The position numbers and the translations under genes were made by a program. Shown one piece after another: positions 1 through 11,920 of a DNA stretch of 64,000 nt (position 1 is the stretch's first letter; each line of letters begins with the position of its first letter). Under the pieces are notes generated by a model, which was not told the DNA's origin, made no database searches, and saw only the letters and a list, made by a program, of their open reading frames with translations. The DNA is from Oscarella lobularis. Lineage: Eukaryota; Porifera; Homoscleromorpha; Homosclerophorida; Oscarellidae. The stretch covers positions 1,736,001-1,800,000 of the forward strand of contig NC_089182.1 in assembly GCF_947507565.1 (NCBI RefSeq), in the 5' to 3' direction.

Positions 1-3000
1 ATTCGCCCTCTTCGTTCTATGTTCAAAAGGTGGAACAACAGCGGGAAATAGATCATATCTCGCAACTCGTCAACGAAGCAGGAAACAGAAGTCACGTGAC
101 CGCATCTCTTCCTTCCGGCTCGTATCAAGAGGGCGATCCTTGCATTGCTTTGTTTTCGGATGATAATAAATGGTATCGGGGGTGTGTCGCTTCGGTGGGA
201 AACGGTCATCTCGTTCACTACGTCGACTTTGGCAATTCGGAGTATGTTCATCTTGCTAATATGAGACCAGCTCTGCCGGAATTGAGAGATTTGGAGCCAA
301 TGGCAAGGAAGTGTTCTCTGGCTAACATCAAGCCTATTGGAAGCAGAGTGAGCAAGTAGAATAATTTGAAGGATCATAAAATTATTGATTTTTTACAGGA
401 TTGGAGTTCACAGGCTCTGGCGGATTTCGAGCGTCTTGCCATGAGACAACCCGTGGCAATGAAAGTAATAAGTTCACATATAGGAATAGTTTAACCATAG
501 ACATTGTTTATGAAGGTTATATGTGTCTATCCGCTTGCTATTGATTTTGAGTTGTCTCTTGAAGACAAGCGGGACATAGGAAAGCCAGGAGTTGAGACGG
601 TGGCTCAAGCGCTCGTTTATTTGGGACATGCTGTCAATCTAGTCCCCCAAGCAACAGCTCCTGGATTTGGTACACCCATTTCATTTTGTACGTAAATGTA
701 TGAATGACTGCCATCTTTTTTTAGTACGGGCGCCAAGGCCATTTGCGGCTGAAAGAAGTCAATTTGAGCAAACGTAGATACCTAACTGATTACTATTTTT
801 TGAGTTTTCTAACTTCAGAGGCTGACTGTTTTTTTTGTAGTTCTTTTCGTCATCCCGGAAGTAGTCCTGTCCGCACGCAAAATTTCGTCTCAGTCAATCC
901 AATGACGGCATCATTGCCAGCCAGTTTTCCGCAGCAACAAAGAGAAATTCCGGCTCTCAGTCCTATTCCCCCGTTCTTTCATGGCGCCATCACCCACATT
1001 GTCTCTCTGAGCGAGTTCTCTGTGCGAGCACTGCTTCCAGACAATGCTGTGACCAGGTGATGTTGCTGTGCTCAATGGCGGCTAATTCTTATTGACAATT
1101 GTTTTTGTTTAGCATGACTAGTGAACTGCAAAGTTTTTGTGCTAACGGGGAGCGGTCAGGAATCACTGATTTCGCTCCAGGGTTGTATTGTTCTGCTCAA
1201 GCTTCCAACAGCTTTTCTTGGGAAAGAGCAAAAATTGTGAATCGAACTAGCCAGAGCGCAGTACAGGTACCAGGAGAAAAATCAATAAATGTACAAGTTA
1301 ATTAACATTCGTTGCTTTCCCCGTAGGTTACTTTTGTTGATCTTGGCGTGAACGAAACAGTCCCTGTGGCCAGTCTAAGATCATTGCCTAATGAGTTTCG
1401 TTCTGTGCCACGTCAGAGCTTCGCCTGCTCCTTGGCCAATATTCCCAGCACCGGGGATTCAAACAGGGCGGTAGAAAGGATGGAGACGTTAACACGTAAC
1501 GAAACATGCCGTTTCAAAGTGGTAGAGGTGAGTCGATAATTTTGGTAAATAATATTAATTAAATGTGTTTATTTAATTAAGGATGCTGAATTGTACCACA
1601 CTGCAGTGTCTGTTCAGCTTTCAGACGGCCGTAACCTAGTGGACCTCTTGTTTCAACCTCAGTCCTATCTTCCGCCTGTTCTGCCTCAGAGCAGCAAGTT
1701 TGAGGTGGCAATTATCCACGTTGACGACGACGGTCTCATTCATGCCCAATTGCTCAATAGTGAGATCATAACTATTTAATTTGAATAAATGTATAACTTT
1801 TAATTATTGATAGATAGCGAAGAATTGGACAGAGTTCAAACGTATCTCGCGGAGAAATTTGTAGATGACAGCGGCACTAGAGGAGTTTCACTGAGCGCGT
1901 TGAAGCCAGGGCAAATCTGTTCCTGTCAGTTCCCTGACGATGGACAGTGGTATCGAGGTCGAATAATCGATGTCGATGTCCACAAATCACATGTCAAAGT
2001 GAGTATTAATCTTACGTGTGTCTAAATAATTATGGGTGAATAAATATGATTAGGTTCTCTACGTTGATTTTGGAAATACCGAGATCGTTTCCGTTGACAA
2101 TGTGAGACTCGAACCCGTTCTCCTTAACGTTCCCCAGTTGAGTTTTGAAATGGAACAGAAGAACCTAGCTCAAGTATATAAAACTACTTGAAACAATTTC
2201 TAAAATTGACCTTCTCTTATTTATATAGGTCTTTGGAAAGAATCCGCAGGGAGCTCTCAAACGGATAAAAGATCTCGTGAACGAGACGTTTCCTGCTAGA
2301 AAAATAGACGCAGTACGTATTTTGAAACCTATATTTGAAGATGACGTCTAAAATAACTTTCATCTAGAGCAATGATCGTTTGATTGTTGACTTAGTTTTA
2401 CCAAACGGTAAACAGCTCAGTGACGCTCTTTTGGAGCTGATCTTGAGGCCGAGTTCTCGCAGTTCGGACGACAGCGGCATCATTTATCCGCCACCTGACT
2501 CGGTTGCGAATTACGCCACGCCGTTTCCCGTTCAAGTTACGGATGTCATCGCTCCTGACTGCGTCTACGTTCGACGCCTTTATGATCCAAATTCTCCGGA
2601 AGAGCGGCAGTATCGAGAACTCCAGGAGAAACTGAACGCGCCCGACTTCTGGAGAAAATGTCAAGGCGTAGGACCGGTTGACATCAAAAAAGGTTGGCGC
2701 TGTGGGAATACATGTATAAAACGTGACTAACTGTCTCTTTCTAAGGAAATGTTTGCGTGGCTCGTTATTCTGACGGGGAGATCTACAGAGCCAAAATATG
2801 TGAACATCTGATAGAAAATAAAGACGGGTCTTTATCTGCAAAAGTTTTCTACCCTGATTTCGGCACAACGGAGGAAACAATTCTTGACCGTGTTCGCCTC
2901 ATACCCGCTGATCTCTTCAACTCCGTTCCTAGTCAAGCGATTATGTTGCGCTTGTCAGGAATTACTCCTGTGGGAGGTCCTAGCGCTGATTGGACTTCCT

Positions 3001-3272
3001 TTGCCATGGCAAAAGTAAAGGAGATTATTCGACAAGGCCATTGGAGTGTTGTCAAACAGGTATTAGCCCGAGTCTTCGAAAGATAATTTTTAGAAACTTT
3101 GTTTCTAGAAAGAGGAGAAGGAGTTTATTGAAGGACTCCTCGTGGATGGGAAGGGCAACTCTGTGACTAATTTGCTCATTCAAAGCGGTCATGCCAAAAG
3201 GTGCAAACGTCATTTTCCAATTTCCTAAAAGTAATTTATTTTGTTTCTAGACCGGATGAATCTTCAGTTTGA
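1..3272 (+). CDS. Multi-Tudor domain protein (TDRD family), 5' end outside the window
   Basis: About 14 exons with 45-80 bp introns (approximate exons 1-345, 401-463, 501-686, 841-1057, 1113-1266, 1327-1528, 1582-1753, 1814-1999, 2053-2174, 2229-2312, 2368-2691, 2746-3060, 3108-3199, 3251-3272), ending at TGA 3270-3272. Four Tudor cores are visible: DDNKWYRGCV...YVDFGNSE (about 140-260), a more diverged one around 1130-1400 with VTFVDLG, DDGQWYRGRI...YVDFGNTE (about 1900-2110), and DGEIYRAKI...YPDFGTTE (about 2746-2930). Such domains bind symmetrically dimethylated arginine, typically on PIWI proteins, and proteins with several extended Tudor units (TDRD1, TDRD6, RNF17, TDRD15) organise piRNA pathway granules in germ or stem cells. 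The N-terminus is missing, so a MYND, RING or helicase domain cannot be excluded and the orthologue cannot be named. Tudor identity is sure; exact exon edges are approximate. Confidence 0.85.
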
Positions 3273-4327
3273 AAATCATGCCGCATCCAGGACAATGTTA
3301 AAATTATTAATGTGAAGTCACGTGATCTAACCCCAGCGTCATTCTCGCGCAGCCTCCTCGCTTCACAACTGGCCCCTAGTAGCCCCCCTAGTACAGGACT
3401 AAGGAGAGAGCTCCTCATTTTTCCTCGCCACTGCACGTGCTCTACTCACCAGCAGGTTTGTCCGCTCTCCCGCACCGTCCTTCCACTCCTCACAGTCGAC
3501 TTTCATTAGCGAAGACGCGTTTGCTCACTGAATTGCTTCTTTTCGAGCTCTTTTTTTGTTTCGCAGCGGCTTGTTGAAGCGCCGATAACCGGTGAGGCCT
3601 CTTCTAAGGACACCGCATCGTTTTCAGGGTTCTTCCACTTCAGTTGACTTTAGGAAAGGGCAAGACGCACTCTTCTTTCTCTGTTTCTTCTTTTCAAGCT
3701 TCTTCTCCGTCGCACAAAAGGTGGGGCCTCTTTTTGCCTACGTCGGTCTTAGTATGGAGTGTCTCTTTATTTTGTCGCAGCCCTGTTCTAGTTTCAGAAT
3801 CTACAGCCGTTGTTGTCCCCCGTCCATCATAAATCCCTTGAAGGATATGATCATGTAGATATATCCCTGATAATTCGGTCGAAGTAAGCTCAATCACGCC
3901 TCTGACTACCCAGACCTCTCTGCTGTGCAAGATTTCTTATAAGTGATCGCGAAACGCTATTTGAGAGACGGTTGCTGGTCGCGTCTGTGTGAGTGTACAA
4001 AATAAATCCGGCCAGTGGAGAGGGGTCGCTTGAAAGAGGGGCCATTGTACTGTAACAACTAAGCACATTTGCTTTTCTTTAGCCTTTTATTTGGAGCTTA
4101 CTTGAACCTGAAGGTCGCTGAGGAAGAAAGAACAATTTTTTAATTAAATTGCATGAATGTGCTACGTAGTAGACACTACACGCACGAACGCCCGCGCGCG
4201 CGCACAGGGCTTTAAAGCCTCGTGCTAGTGCGTTGAAAGTCCCTGCTAGTGCGCGCGTCAGCCTGGGTCTCGTTTGCGCGTTGTATTGGCCATTAGCGCG
4301 CGCAAGCAAAACCTTGTGATTTAGTCA

Positions 4328-4358
4328 GGTCACCTGACCCTTCACGGGTCAGGTGACC
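4328..4358. repeat. Perfect 13-bp inverted repeat (hairpin)
   Basis: GGTCACCTGACCC at 4328-4340 is followed by a 5-base loop and its exact reverse complement at 4346-4358. It lies in non-coding DNA just after a purine-pyrimidine alternating stretch. It could be a small foldback element or an RNA hairpin; nothing further can be said from sequence alone. Confidence 0.8.
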
Positions 4359-4514
4359 CGACTAGTAGATTTTAGGCGTGAGTACGTAAAGTAGGAGAAG
4401 CTATGTTCAAATTTTATTCAATAAAGTCCCGGATGTAAAAAAATTGAACAAAAAATAGTCGCACCCTTCTTATTTGTTGCGAGAAGAGGAACGCCGCGCG
4501 CCCCTCCCCGCTGC

Positions 4515-4615
4515 TCATCTCTCCCAAATGGGAGAGATGAGCTTTGCCCACCTCTCTCCATTGGAGAGAGAGATGAGCTTTGCCCACCTCTCTCCATTGG
4601 AGAGAGAGGTGGGCT
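4515..4615. repeat. 36-bp tandem repeat with internal palindrome
   Basis: Two near-identical 36-bp units start at 4536 and 4572 (GATGAGCTTTGCCCACC followed by TCTCTCCATTGGAGAGAG), with partial units on both sides. Each unit contains a palindrome (CTCTCTCCATTGGAGAGAG), so the array can fold into serial hairpins. Confidence 0.8.
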
Positions 4616-4639
4616 CCGCACTCCTTGTCCTCGGCGTCT

Positions 4640-5110
4640 TCTTAGGTGCTCCTTGTCCTCTTCTCAACCCACTCCCATTGAGGAGAGCGAGCCGGGACCT
4701 AACCTCCCCCCAGGTCCAAGGGGTGTGACATACTCCCATGTCATCCAGGGCAGACTTTCACCCAAGCCGCACGGAGGAGAGCACATTAGACGAGTTAACC
4801 TCCAGCTCCCAAGGAGGTGGGATCACCCAATCATCCCGCAGGTTGAGGCCTTCAGTATACCCCTTTAAGGCCCAAAGGGGGTACCCTCGCCACCGGGGCA
4901 CGGGGGGAGTCATTAACCCAAGACCCGGGAGGACCGCGATTTTGCCCACAGCGTCTTGCCCAAGTGGGGGATGGTAGTTATCACTCATGCCACCAAGAGT
5001 AGGGCCGCTCTATCGCCCCGGCAGAGGTGCGGCCTCTTTTCGCTCTCGGCCCAGAGGGATGGCTGCGTCTGCCTCGTCGGATTGGGGGAACGACTACGCG
5101 ACAAAACAAT
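4640..5110. other. GC-rich island, possible decayed mobile element
   Basis: This stretch is richer in C and G runs (for example the GGGG/CCCC runs at about 4870-4920) than the surrounding AT-leaning non-coding DNA, and it directly follows the 36-bp array. The composition shift suggests an inserted repetitive element, but no terminal repeats, target duplications or transposase-like reading frame were recognised. Confidence 0.3.
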
Positions 5111-5724
5111 TGGCAGACGAGGAAACAAAGCAATGTACCTTGACTCTTGAATAAGGAAGAGAGGAAAAATCGCCGTCCAAAGTCCGAAGTGTCGACCTTT
5201 TCAATAGTGTACTATGTTCAAAAAACAATTGACCTGACTAAAAGCATCGTTAATAAACGACAACATCATCGGATTCCGTTATCCATTGATCAGAGAAGCC
5301 AGTCGTGTAAAAACGGAATCACGGAATCACGCTGTGGCTGCGTGGTACAGTATCGTGTTCATCCCGGAAGAGGCGGGCAAATGGAAATATAAAGAGGCTG
5401 TCTTCTAAGAAAGCAAGCCGCACCACTCTGACGCAAACGTGCCCTACCACTCACCGCGCTCAACAAGAATACCCATTCGGAGAGCTAAAGGACGAAATGC
5501 ACTTCGGAGACTTCTTCCGGATTAATTAACCAAATCAACTTGTCGTCCAAGGGCTTTCGAAGTCGAACTTCGTTCAAAGAATTTCCGGTCGGCGATGAGC
5601 CAAGTCAACAGTCGAGCATGTGATTGCCTTGCCAGCCAATGAGCGCTCGATCTCTTCGTACCGTGTACCGTACTATTTATTTACGCGAGTGGAGCGAGGC
5701 GAGAACGCCCTGCGGACGAAACAG

Positions 5725-8700
5725 ATGACGACGAACGTAGGAGCTCTGCTTCTTCTTCTCATCTCTCTTCTTTTCGTTCCTCGTTTCGACGGTAAGCGCA
5801 TTCGACACGTCAAAACGACGAGACAACTCGGTTAATCATCAGCCGCGTGCAATTCGGACGATTTTCAATGCGCCGACGGCAAATGCATTCCGCGAGCTTG
5901 GCGTTGCGATCGATACTTCGATTGCGACGACGATTCGGACGAAGACGGCTGCGGTAAGCAATTTTTTACGCCGTCTGGCGCAACGCCAGCCGAACGTTTT
6001 GGGGCGTTGGACCGGAAATGACTCGCGTTCTCTCTAGGACATACCTGTAAGCCGACCGAGTTCATATGCGAGGACGGATCGTGCATCGATTCGGCGTGGA
6101 TATGCGACGGCGATTCGGACTGTACGAAGGGATCCGACGAGGACGAAGGACTTTGCGGTAGGCTACGTGACGGATGTCGTGACGTTGTATAGAACGCGCA
6201 CGCGCTCGCTCGCGCGCTCGCTCGCCCGCCCTTTTCTAATTTTAGCGAAGCACACGTGCCCGCCGAATGAGTGGAAATGCCCGCGCGGCGTCTGCATACC
6301 TGAAAGTTGGAAATGCGACGGCGAGGACGATTGTCGCGACGGGGATCGATCGGACGAAATCGGCTGTCCCGTGTCGGCCAGTCCGAGTCGGTGCGGGTCG
6401 TCGCAATTCGAATGTCATAACGGACAGTGCATATCGAAACACTGGCAATGCGACACGGAAGACGATTGCGGCGACGGATCAGACGAAACGGACGCCACTT
6501 GCTGTAATGATCAGGATATCTAGAAATTAATTAGAAATATATAAATAGTCACGTGACTATAGCGAGATCGTGTCCGCCGAACGAGTTCACCTGTCGTAGC
6601 GGGCAATGCATTCCCGCACTGTGGCGATGCGACACCGAAAATGACTGCATTGATGGAACAGACGAAGTCCTATGCACGCAACCGACAGGTAGTCTATAAA
6701 GATTCATTAGTCATTTGTCCCTATTATGATTAAAAGGTACTGTTGGGCCAACTCTTAATCCGTGTGCTCCAAACAAATTCTCCTGCGACGATAAAAGAGA
6801 TTGCATCTTCCAAGACTGGGTTTGCGACCAGGAGCATGACTGTTTCGACGGATCAGACGAAAAAGATTGCGGTAGGCGTTTCCCATTGCGTGTGCATACC
6901 TCCATAACGTTTTATATATAGCCACGGATGCTCCGTGTCAGGATTCGGAATTCACGTGCCGCGGCAACGGGAAATGCATTTCCGTCGCGAAGCTCTGCGA
7001 CGGAAACGGAGATTGTTTCCACAACGACGACGAGTTGAATTGTGCGTTGAATTATTGAATCGGTAAACGCGAATCACGTCCCTTTGTGCACAGGCTCGAC
7101 TCCTACTCCGACGCCGACAGCCAGTAGTTGCAGCGATCGCGAATTCCATTGCAGCCAATCAAGCGGAACGTGCGTCTCCGTGGACAAAGTGTGCGACGGT
7201 AACCGGAACTGTCCAAATGGAGAAGACGAAGCGGAGAAGTTATGTGAAAGCAGACGTACGTCATGAAATTAGTCGAAATTATTTAATCGGTACCTGCGTG
7301 CAGGAGTCGATGAGTGCCTGAGTCGGGCAGCGAATAACTGCTCCCTGAGCCGAAATGAGAAATGCGTTGATGATAAATTTGGGTATCACTGCGAATGCCA
7401 ATCCGGATACAGCAGACAAGATGGAACTTGCAAAGGCGAGAAAACAAACAAAAATATCGATATCATCTAAATGAAAATATTTATTTCTAGATACAAATGA
7501 GTGTTTGCTTGGAGTCTGTCACCAGCAGTGCGTCAACTTGAGAGGGAGCTACAAGTGCAGCTGTTTTCCCGGATTCGAACCGATCCCCGACGACGAACAC
7601 AAGACGCACTCGAGCCAATGCCGAGCTACCGGCAAGCCAATAAGATTAAATAAATAAATAATATTATATATATTTCCTAGGAACTCCGTATATTATATAC
7701 GTCCACAATGACGGGATACATAAAATTGAATTAACGGGAGGCAGCGTCAAAACCATTGTCCGCCGTCTACACAGTCCCGTAGCAATCGATTACAATTACG
7801 AGAACAAGGTCGTTTACTGGATCGACAATGAACACAGAGCTCTATATCAGGCTCCACTTGAATCGACTTCGGATCAACTGAACGAAACGGAAAGAGACAA
7901 ACACGAGCGTCTTTATAAGGGGCAGGGAACAATTCAGAAAGTCGACGGTCTCGCTTTCAATTGGATCAATAATCAGTTATTTTGGACGGACGCGGGGACG
8001 AGGACAATCGAGCGATTCGAGCTTATTTCAAAAAAGATAACGACGATAATCAAGTCCGGTTTGGACGAACCGAGAGCGATCGTCTTAGATCCAGCCAACG
8101 AGTAAATAATAAATAATAATAATAATAATAGTTTTCGACATTGATTTTTAAATTAAGGCACGTGTATTTTTCTGATTGGGGTATCAGTAACGGAATAATC
8201 GAGCGTTCGCGACTGGACGGAAAGCAGCGAACGCGAATTCACACGGGAACGAGAGAGTCACCTGAGTTTCCAGACGGTCTAGCCTTGGATTTAAATCGCG
8301 GATATTTATATTGGATCGATTCCCGACGCGACGTCATACAGCGAGCCAACTTGGACGGAAGCGACGTCAAGATCGTGTGGATTTCTCCTAAGGACACAAA
8401 ACCGTTTGGATTCGACTTATTTTTGAATAAGTTTTACATGACTGAGAGGCTATTGGATGAGGAGGCCATAGCTTCGGTGACGATGAGTGGATCGGTGAGT
8501 TATTTGAGAAGGCATATGACGCACGAACCGTTGGGGCTCAAAGTCGTTCATCAATCAAAGCAACTACGTGCGTCAAAAATAATCAATTATATATGTATAT
8601 ATATATATATATATATCTATTTGATGTCTAGGCGACGTTAGGAATTTGTGTGACAAGGAGAACGGCGGTTGCGACGACGTGTGCAAAATGGAAGGAGATC

Positions 8701-9136
8701 GGGCTATTTGCGGGTGCACGCAATTGGGCTACACGTTGTCGCCGGACTTGAGAACTTGTGTCAGTGTATCAACAACTACTGGACCGGTCTCCAAAGATAA
8801 TTCAAGTCTCGGAAGTAAGAAACCCCGTCGTGTGCTTATACGATTATTATTATTAATTCTTTATTTACTATATCAGTTGGCGTTATTATTGGTATTGTTG
8901 TGGGCGCAGCTATTCTGATCGCTATTATTATTATTATTATCGTCTTCTTTGTCCGAAGGACTCAGTAAGTCAACATTTAGGCAAAATATGGTACATAAGA
9001 TAAATTGTGTTTTTTTTTATTTTAAAGCAATAAGGGTGACTTTAATTTTGACAATCCTGCCTACATTGCTTCGGACGACGTAGTTGAAATCAAAGCAGAA
9101 TCGGAAGTACCCAATAACTTTTCAAAGCATGTGTAG
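5725..9136 (+). CDS. LDLR: LDL receptor / VLDL receptor-type endocytic receptor
   Basis: Fifteen exons join to exactly 861 codons (860 residues): 5725-5791, 5843-5953, 6038-6157, 6246-6503, 6563-6688, 6737-6871, 6922-7041, 7094-7255, 7304-7435, 7491-7631, 7681-8101, 8158-8567, 8632-8814, 8877-8964, 9028-9136. The start is the ATG before a leucine-rich signal peptide ([17 protein letters not shown]). Order: signal peptide; eight LDL-receptor class A modules with Cys/acidic calcium sites such as CDGDSDC...GSDE; two EGF modules; a beta-propeller of YWTD-type repeats (VYWIDN, FWTDAG, VYFSDWG, YWIDSR); a third EGF; a membrane span rich in Ile; and a short tail with FDNPAY, an NPxY endocytosis signal. 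This is the complete architecture of vertebrate LDLR/VLDLR, and eight class A modules match VLDLR. It should internalise lipoprotein-like ligands through clathrin. Most class A modules have their own exon with phase-1 edges. Two introns (7436-7490 and 7632-7680) start with GC rather than GT. Confidence 0.93.
8588..8617. repeat. TA dinucleotide microsatellite in an intron
   Basis: A run of alternating T and A sits in the intron between exons 12 and 13 of the LDL-receptor gene. It is likely to vary in length between individuals. Confidence 0.8.
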
Positions 9137-9499
9137 TCACAGACAAAAAAGGTCGTTTAGCGTGAGATTTTTAGAGCTGACTGCGTGTTAGTAATTTTAA
9201 AACGAAAAATGACGCAAGCACACGTCTTTTAGTTCTGCGCGGAGCGGACAAGTGAGTTCAATTTAGGTGAATTGCAGCGGACTCTCTATACGAGCGCGTC
9301 TATGTTAAGTACCTCGCGCTGAATCCCAGGCGTCGATCGGAGAGGAAAGCGTGTTGGAGCACGTGTTCGGTTCCGAACATGCGCTAACGGAACTCGTAAA
9401 CCGCAAATAGTATTTCCCTTCATACCTGAAAACACGACACGTTCTCTCATTTGTAATCAAACCAAAATAACTAATGTTCCTCAAAATACGACTTTTTAC
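9137..9499. other. Convergent intergenic spacer
   Basis: This is the 363-bp gap between the 3' ends of the LDL-receptor gene (+) and the winged-helix gene (-). It holds the 3' untranslated regions; no other feature is recognised. Confidence 0.5.
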
Positions 9500-11754
9500 T
9501 CAGGGCTCTTCTGCCTTCTTAGCCTTTGGCTGAGATTTCGGCAACGAAGAAAACTTCAAAGAAGACGCCATTGCACTTCGACGTCCAATCGTCGACTGGC
9601 TGCCAAGTTTCAGCAACGGCGGATGCTGTACCACCCTCGGCGAAGCGACCTGCGAAGGGCTAGCCTTAGCCAGGCCTTTTCCTAAACCAAAAAAATAATA
9701 ACTCATAATTAATTAATTAATTAAAAAACACGAAAATCTTTACGACTCAATCTCCGAACGTCTTTCGTTAACGCCAATATCTTTGTCGCCGATGCCGCCG
9801 CGGAATCAGGAGCATCCGAGTCAGAGTCGGAGACGTCCACGTCGCTATGAGACTCCTTTGGTTTCGTAGCCGACAAAACGTTCTCTATTGTCGCACAACG
9901 TTTGGGCGATGACGTCGGCTTTTCGTCGTCTGATGAATCTACGAAACTAGATCCATCTCCCGTTTCCTTACACGTAACAGTCTTTACCGATAAATTCATT
10001 CGAAGCGAATTGTCCCCGTTTGCGGACGAATGTCGACTTTGCTGTCGTCTCAGACGACGATGTTTTCGCCGGAGAGTCAGAGACGACAACGTCAGCTGGA
10101 GATTGTTTCTCTGGTGTTGGAGACTTTGTAACGGTTTCGTTCATTTCGGCGATTCGAGCTTTGGGTGACAAGCACTTGTCGTCGACGATGTGAGAAAGTT
10201 GGTCGTCTCTCGTTCTTTCGTCGTCGTCGTCGTCGGCGGCGGCTTTGACTTCCGTTTGAGGGATCGTCGTTGACGTCGTCGTCGCCGTCGTCGATTTGAT
10301 TTTGTTGAGCAGGTTTTCGTTTGAGAAGGAATTCCTCTTCATTTTCCTCCTCTTTCTCTTCTTCGTCTTTTTCGTAACTGTAAATACGAGGCCGGAGCAT
10401 GAGATAACGGCTGAATCGCGAATATCCTTACCGATGCAGTGCTCCCCCTTCTCATCTACTTCTTTTTCTTTTTCAGCAGCATTCCCTATCTGCCTATCTT
10501 CGCTTCTTTCGTCTGCCTTTTTCTTCTCGGCCGCCCGTTTCTCGGCCGCCACTTTCTCGGCCGCCACTTTCTCGGCCGCCCGTTTCTCAGCCGCCCGTTT
10601 CTCGGCCGCCCGTTTCTCTGCCGCCACTTTCTCCGCCGCCACTTTCTCTGCCGCCTCTTCCTCCTCCTCAGCGTGTTTGTCACAGCTACCTTGAATTTCG
10701 TCGTCTTGGCTACTAGCTGCTTGGTCATCTATAATCATTTCCTCGTCGGCGTCATCACCTTCGTTCTTCTCGTAACTAGCTGTATTGCACATAAAAATTA
10801 TCAAAAGTACATCGAGAAAAAGAGTAGTACCTACCACAAGTATTTTCAACGCTTTCTCTTTCCTTTACGGGCTCTTCTTTCTCCGCCAATCCTTCATAAA
10901 TGTCCTCATTCACCGTTTTTCGCTTCCCTGCTCTAAAGACAAAAAAATCACATTTTTATTCGTCACATCTAGCGTCGTGCCTGTTCACCTTTTTTTTCTC
11001 GTTACGAGTTCAACGCCGGGAAAAAGGGCCGCGAGAATCTCCACAAAGCGTTCGCGCGAGACGAACTTGTCTCGCTGTTGCTCCTCTTCAAAGCCCTCGC
11101 TCCAATATCGTGTATAGACGCCCGTCTGCGACAGCACGCTGCCTTTTTTCTCCACATAATGCAAACGTAGCCACGACACTAATCGATCATCCATTTCGAC
11201 GTCATCTTCGGCATCGTTTTTGCCTTAGAAAGAAAAGATATGGCGTCAATAATTTTTCTTCGTTTATTTTTACTTCGATCTTGAACGGTGACAACTGCGT
11301 CCTTCTCACTAACCTAAAAAATTTACTTAATTAGATTAATTAATTAAAGTAATTAATTAATTAATGAAAATTACAATTTTATTCTGACTCTGAGAACGCT
11401 GCACGTCTTGGAATCCCACGTCTTTTTTTCCGACAATCGCAATAAGACGCGGATTCGATTCGAGATGGTGGAGTCGAAGTTGAGAATGGAGATCGTAACC
11501 CTCCTCCGTTCGAAAGTGATCGATGCACAGCGGCCTGAAAGAAGCAAAAACGATCGCACGCGCGAAAGGGAACGCGTTTCGCTTACGATTCCGGCTTGTA
11601 GAGATCGTTGTACGCTTCCTCCGCCACGCGAACGACTTCGGAGAACTGGGCGTCTTTCTCGACTGCAACCTGACGTCGAAAAGACTATAGAAACGTCGGC
11701 GAATTAGATCTGGCGTACCAGGAACTTTCTATCGTCGACGGAGACACGAATCAT
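9500..11754 (-). CDS. RFX-like winged-helix protein with charged, repeat-rich C-terminal half
   Basis: Ten exons join in frame to 593 codons (592 residues): 11719-11754, 11587-11669, 11375-11534, 11274-11313, 10989-11223, 10835-10932, 10432-10779, 9988-10377, 9732-9938, 9500-9681. The ATG at 11754 is the only in-frame start seen downstream of the neighbouring USP24 stop, but it makes a very short first exon and an upstream exon is possible. Residues from about 115 (WLRLHYVEKKGS...VYTRYW...FVEILAALFPGVE) resemble the RFX DNA-binding winged helix. The N-terminal about 100 residues look folded but are not recognised. The rest is highly charged: AAEK repeats, a KKTKKRKRRKMKR basic cluster like a nuclear localisation signal, and Asp/Ser-rich acidic stretches. 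A nuclear, chromatin- or DNA-binding role is inferred. The product is not identified with a named family. Confidence 0.65.
10520..10660 (-). repeat. 15-bp coding tandem repeat (AAEK-V/R pentapeptides)
   Basis: About nine copies of a 15-base unit encode the pentapeptide AAEK followed by Val or Arg inside the winged-helix gene. The pattern predicts a charged helix or a single alpha-helical rod. The array also creates long open frames on the opposite strand that are not genes. Confidence 0.85.
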
Positions 11755-11920
11755 CGTCGAATCATATTCTGTTTTGAATTCAACCCATCGGTCACGTGTC
11801 TCTAACGCGGCCAATAGAATTTTTTCTTGTTTAATTAAATTGGTACTGCTGCTAAACAATCAAGTTCGTTTATCTAACCAAAGTATCGCAAAATAAGAAG
11901 GACACAAAACAATTATCTTC

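Larger units (their letters stand above)
3273..5724. other. Intergenic, repeat-bearing region without a supported gene
   Basis: The 2.4 kb between the Tudor gene and the LDL receptor has only short overlapping ORFs without recognisable domains or a splice chain. It contains a GC-alternating stretch (about 4190-4315), a perfect hairpin (4328-4358), a 36-bp tandem repeat (about 4515-4612) and a GC-rich island (about 4640-5110). The last few hundred bases should include the promoter of the receptor gene; no core element stands out. Confidence 0.5.

Noticed and set aside
2398-2880. 160-residue minus-strand frame
   Set aside because: It lies opposite the Tudor exons, has no domain and ignores the intron between them.
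3592-3858. Hydrophobic frame of 88 residues on the plus strand
   Set aside because: Low-complexity pyrimidine-rich DNA gives Phe/Ser/Leu; no splice chain, homology or neighbouring exon supports it.
4500-4615. CRISPR-like array
   Set aside because: The repeats are contiguous without unique spacers, and the genome is eukaryotic.
4418-4739. Several overlapping frames in both strands
   Set aside because: They are produced by the 36-bp palindromic tandem repeat, which keeps frames open on both strands.
10296-10936. Long plus-strand frames opposite the AAEK repeats
   Set aside because: They are mirror frames of the 15-bp repeat; the minus-strand ten-exon model is exactly in frame.
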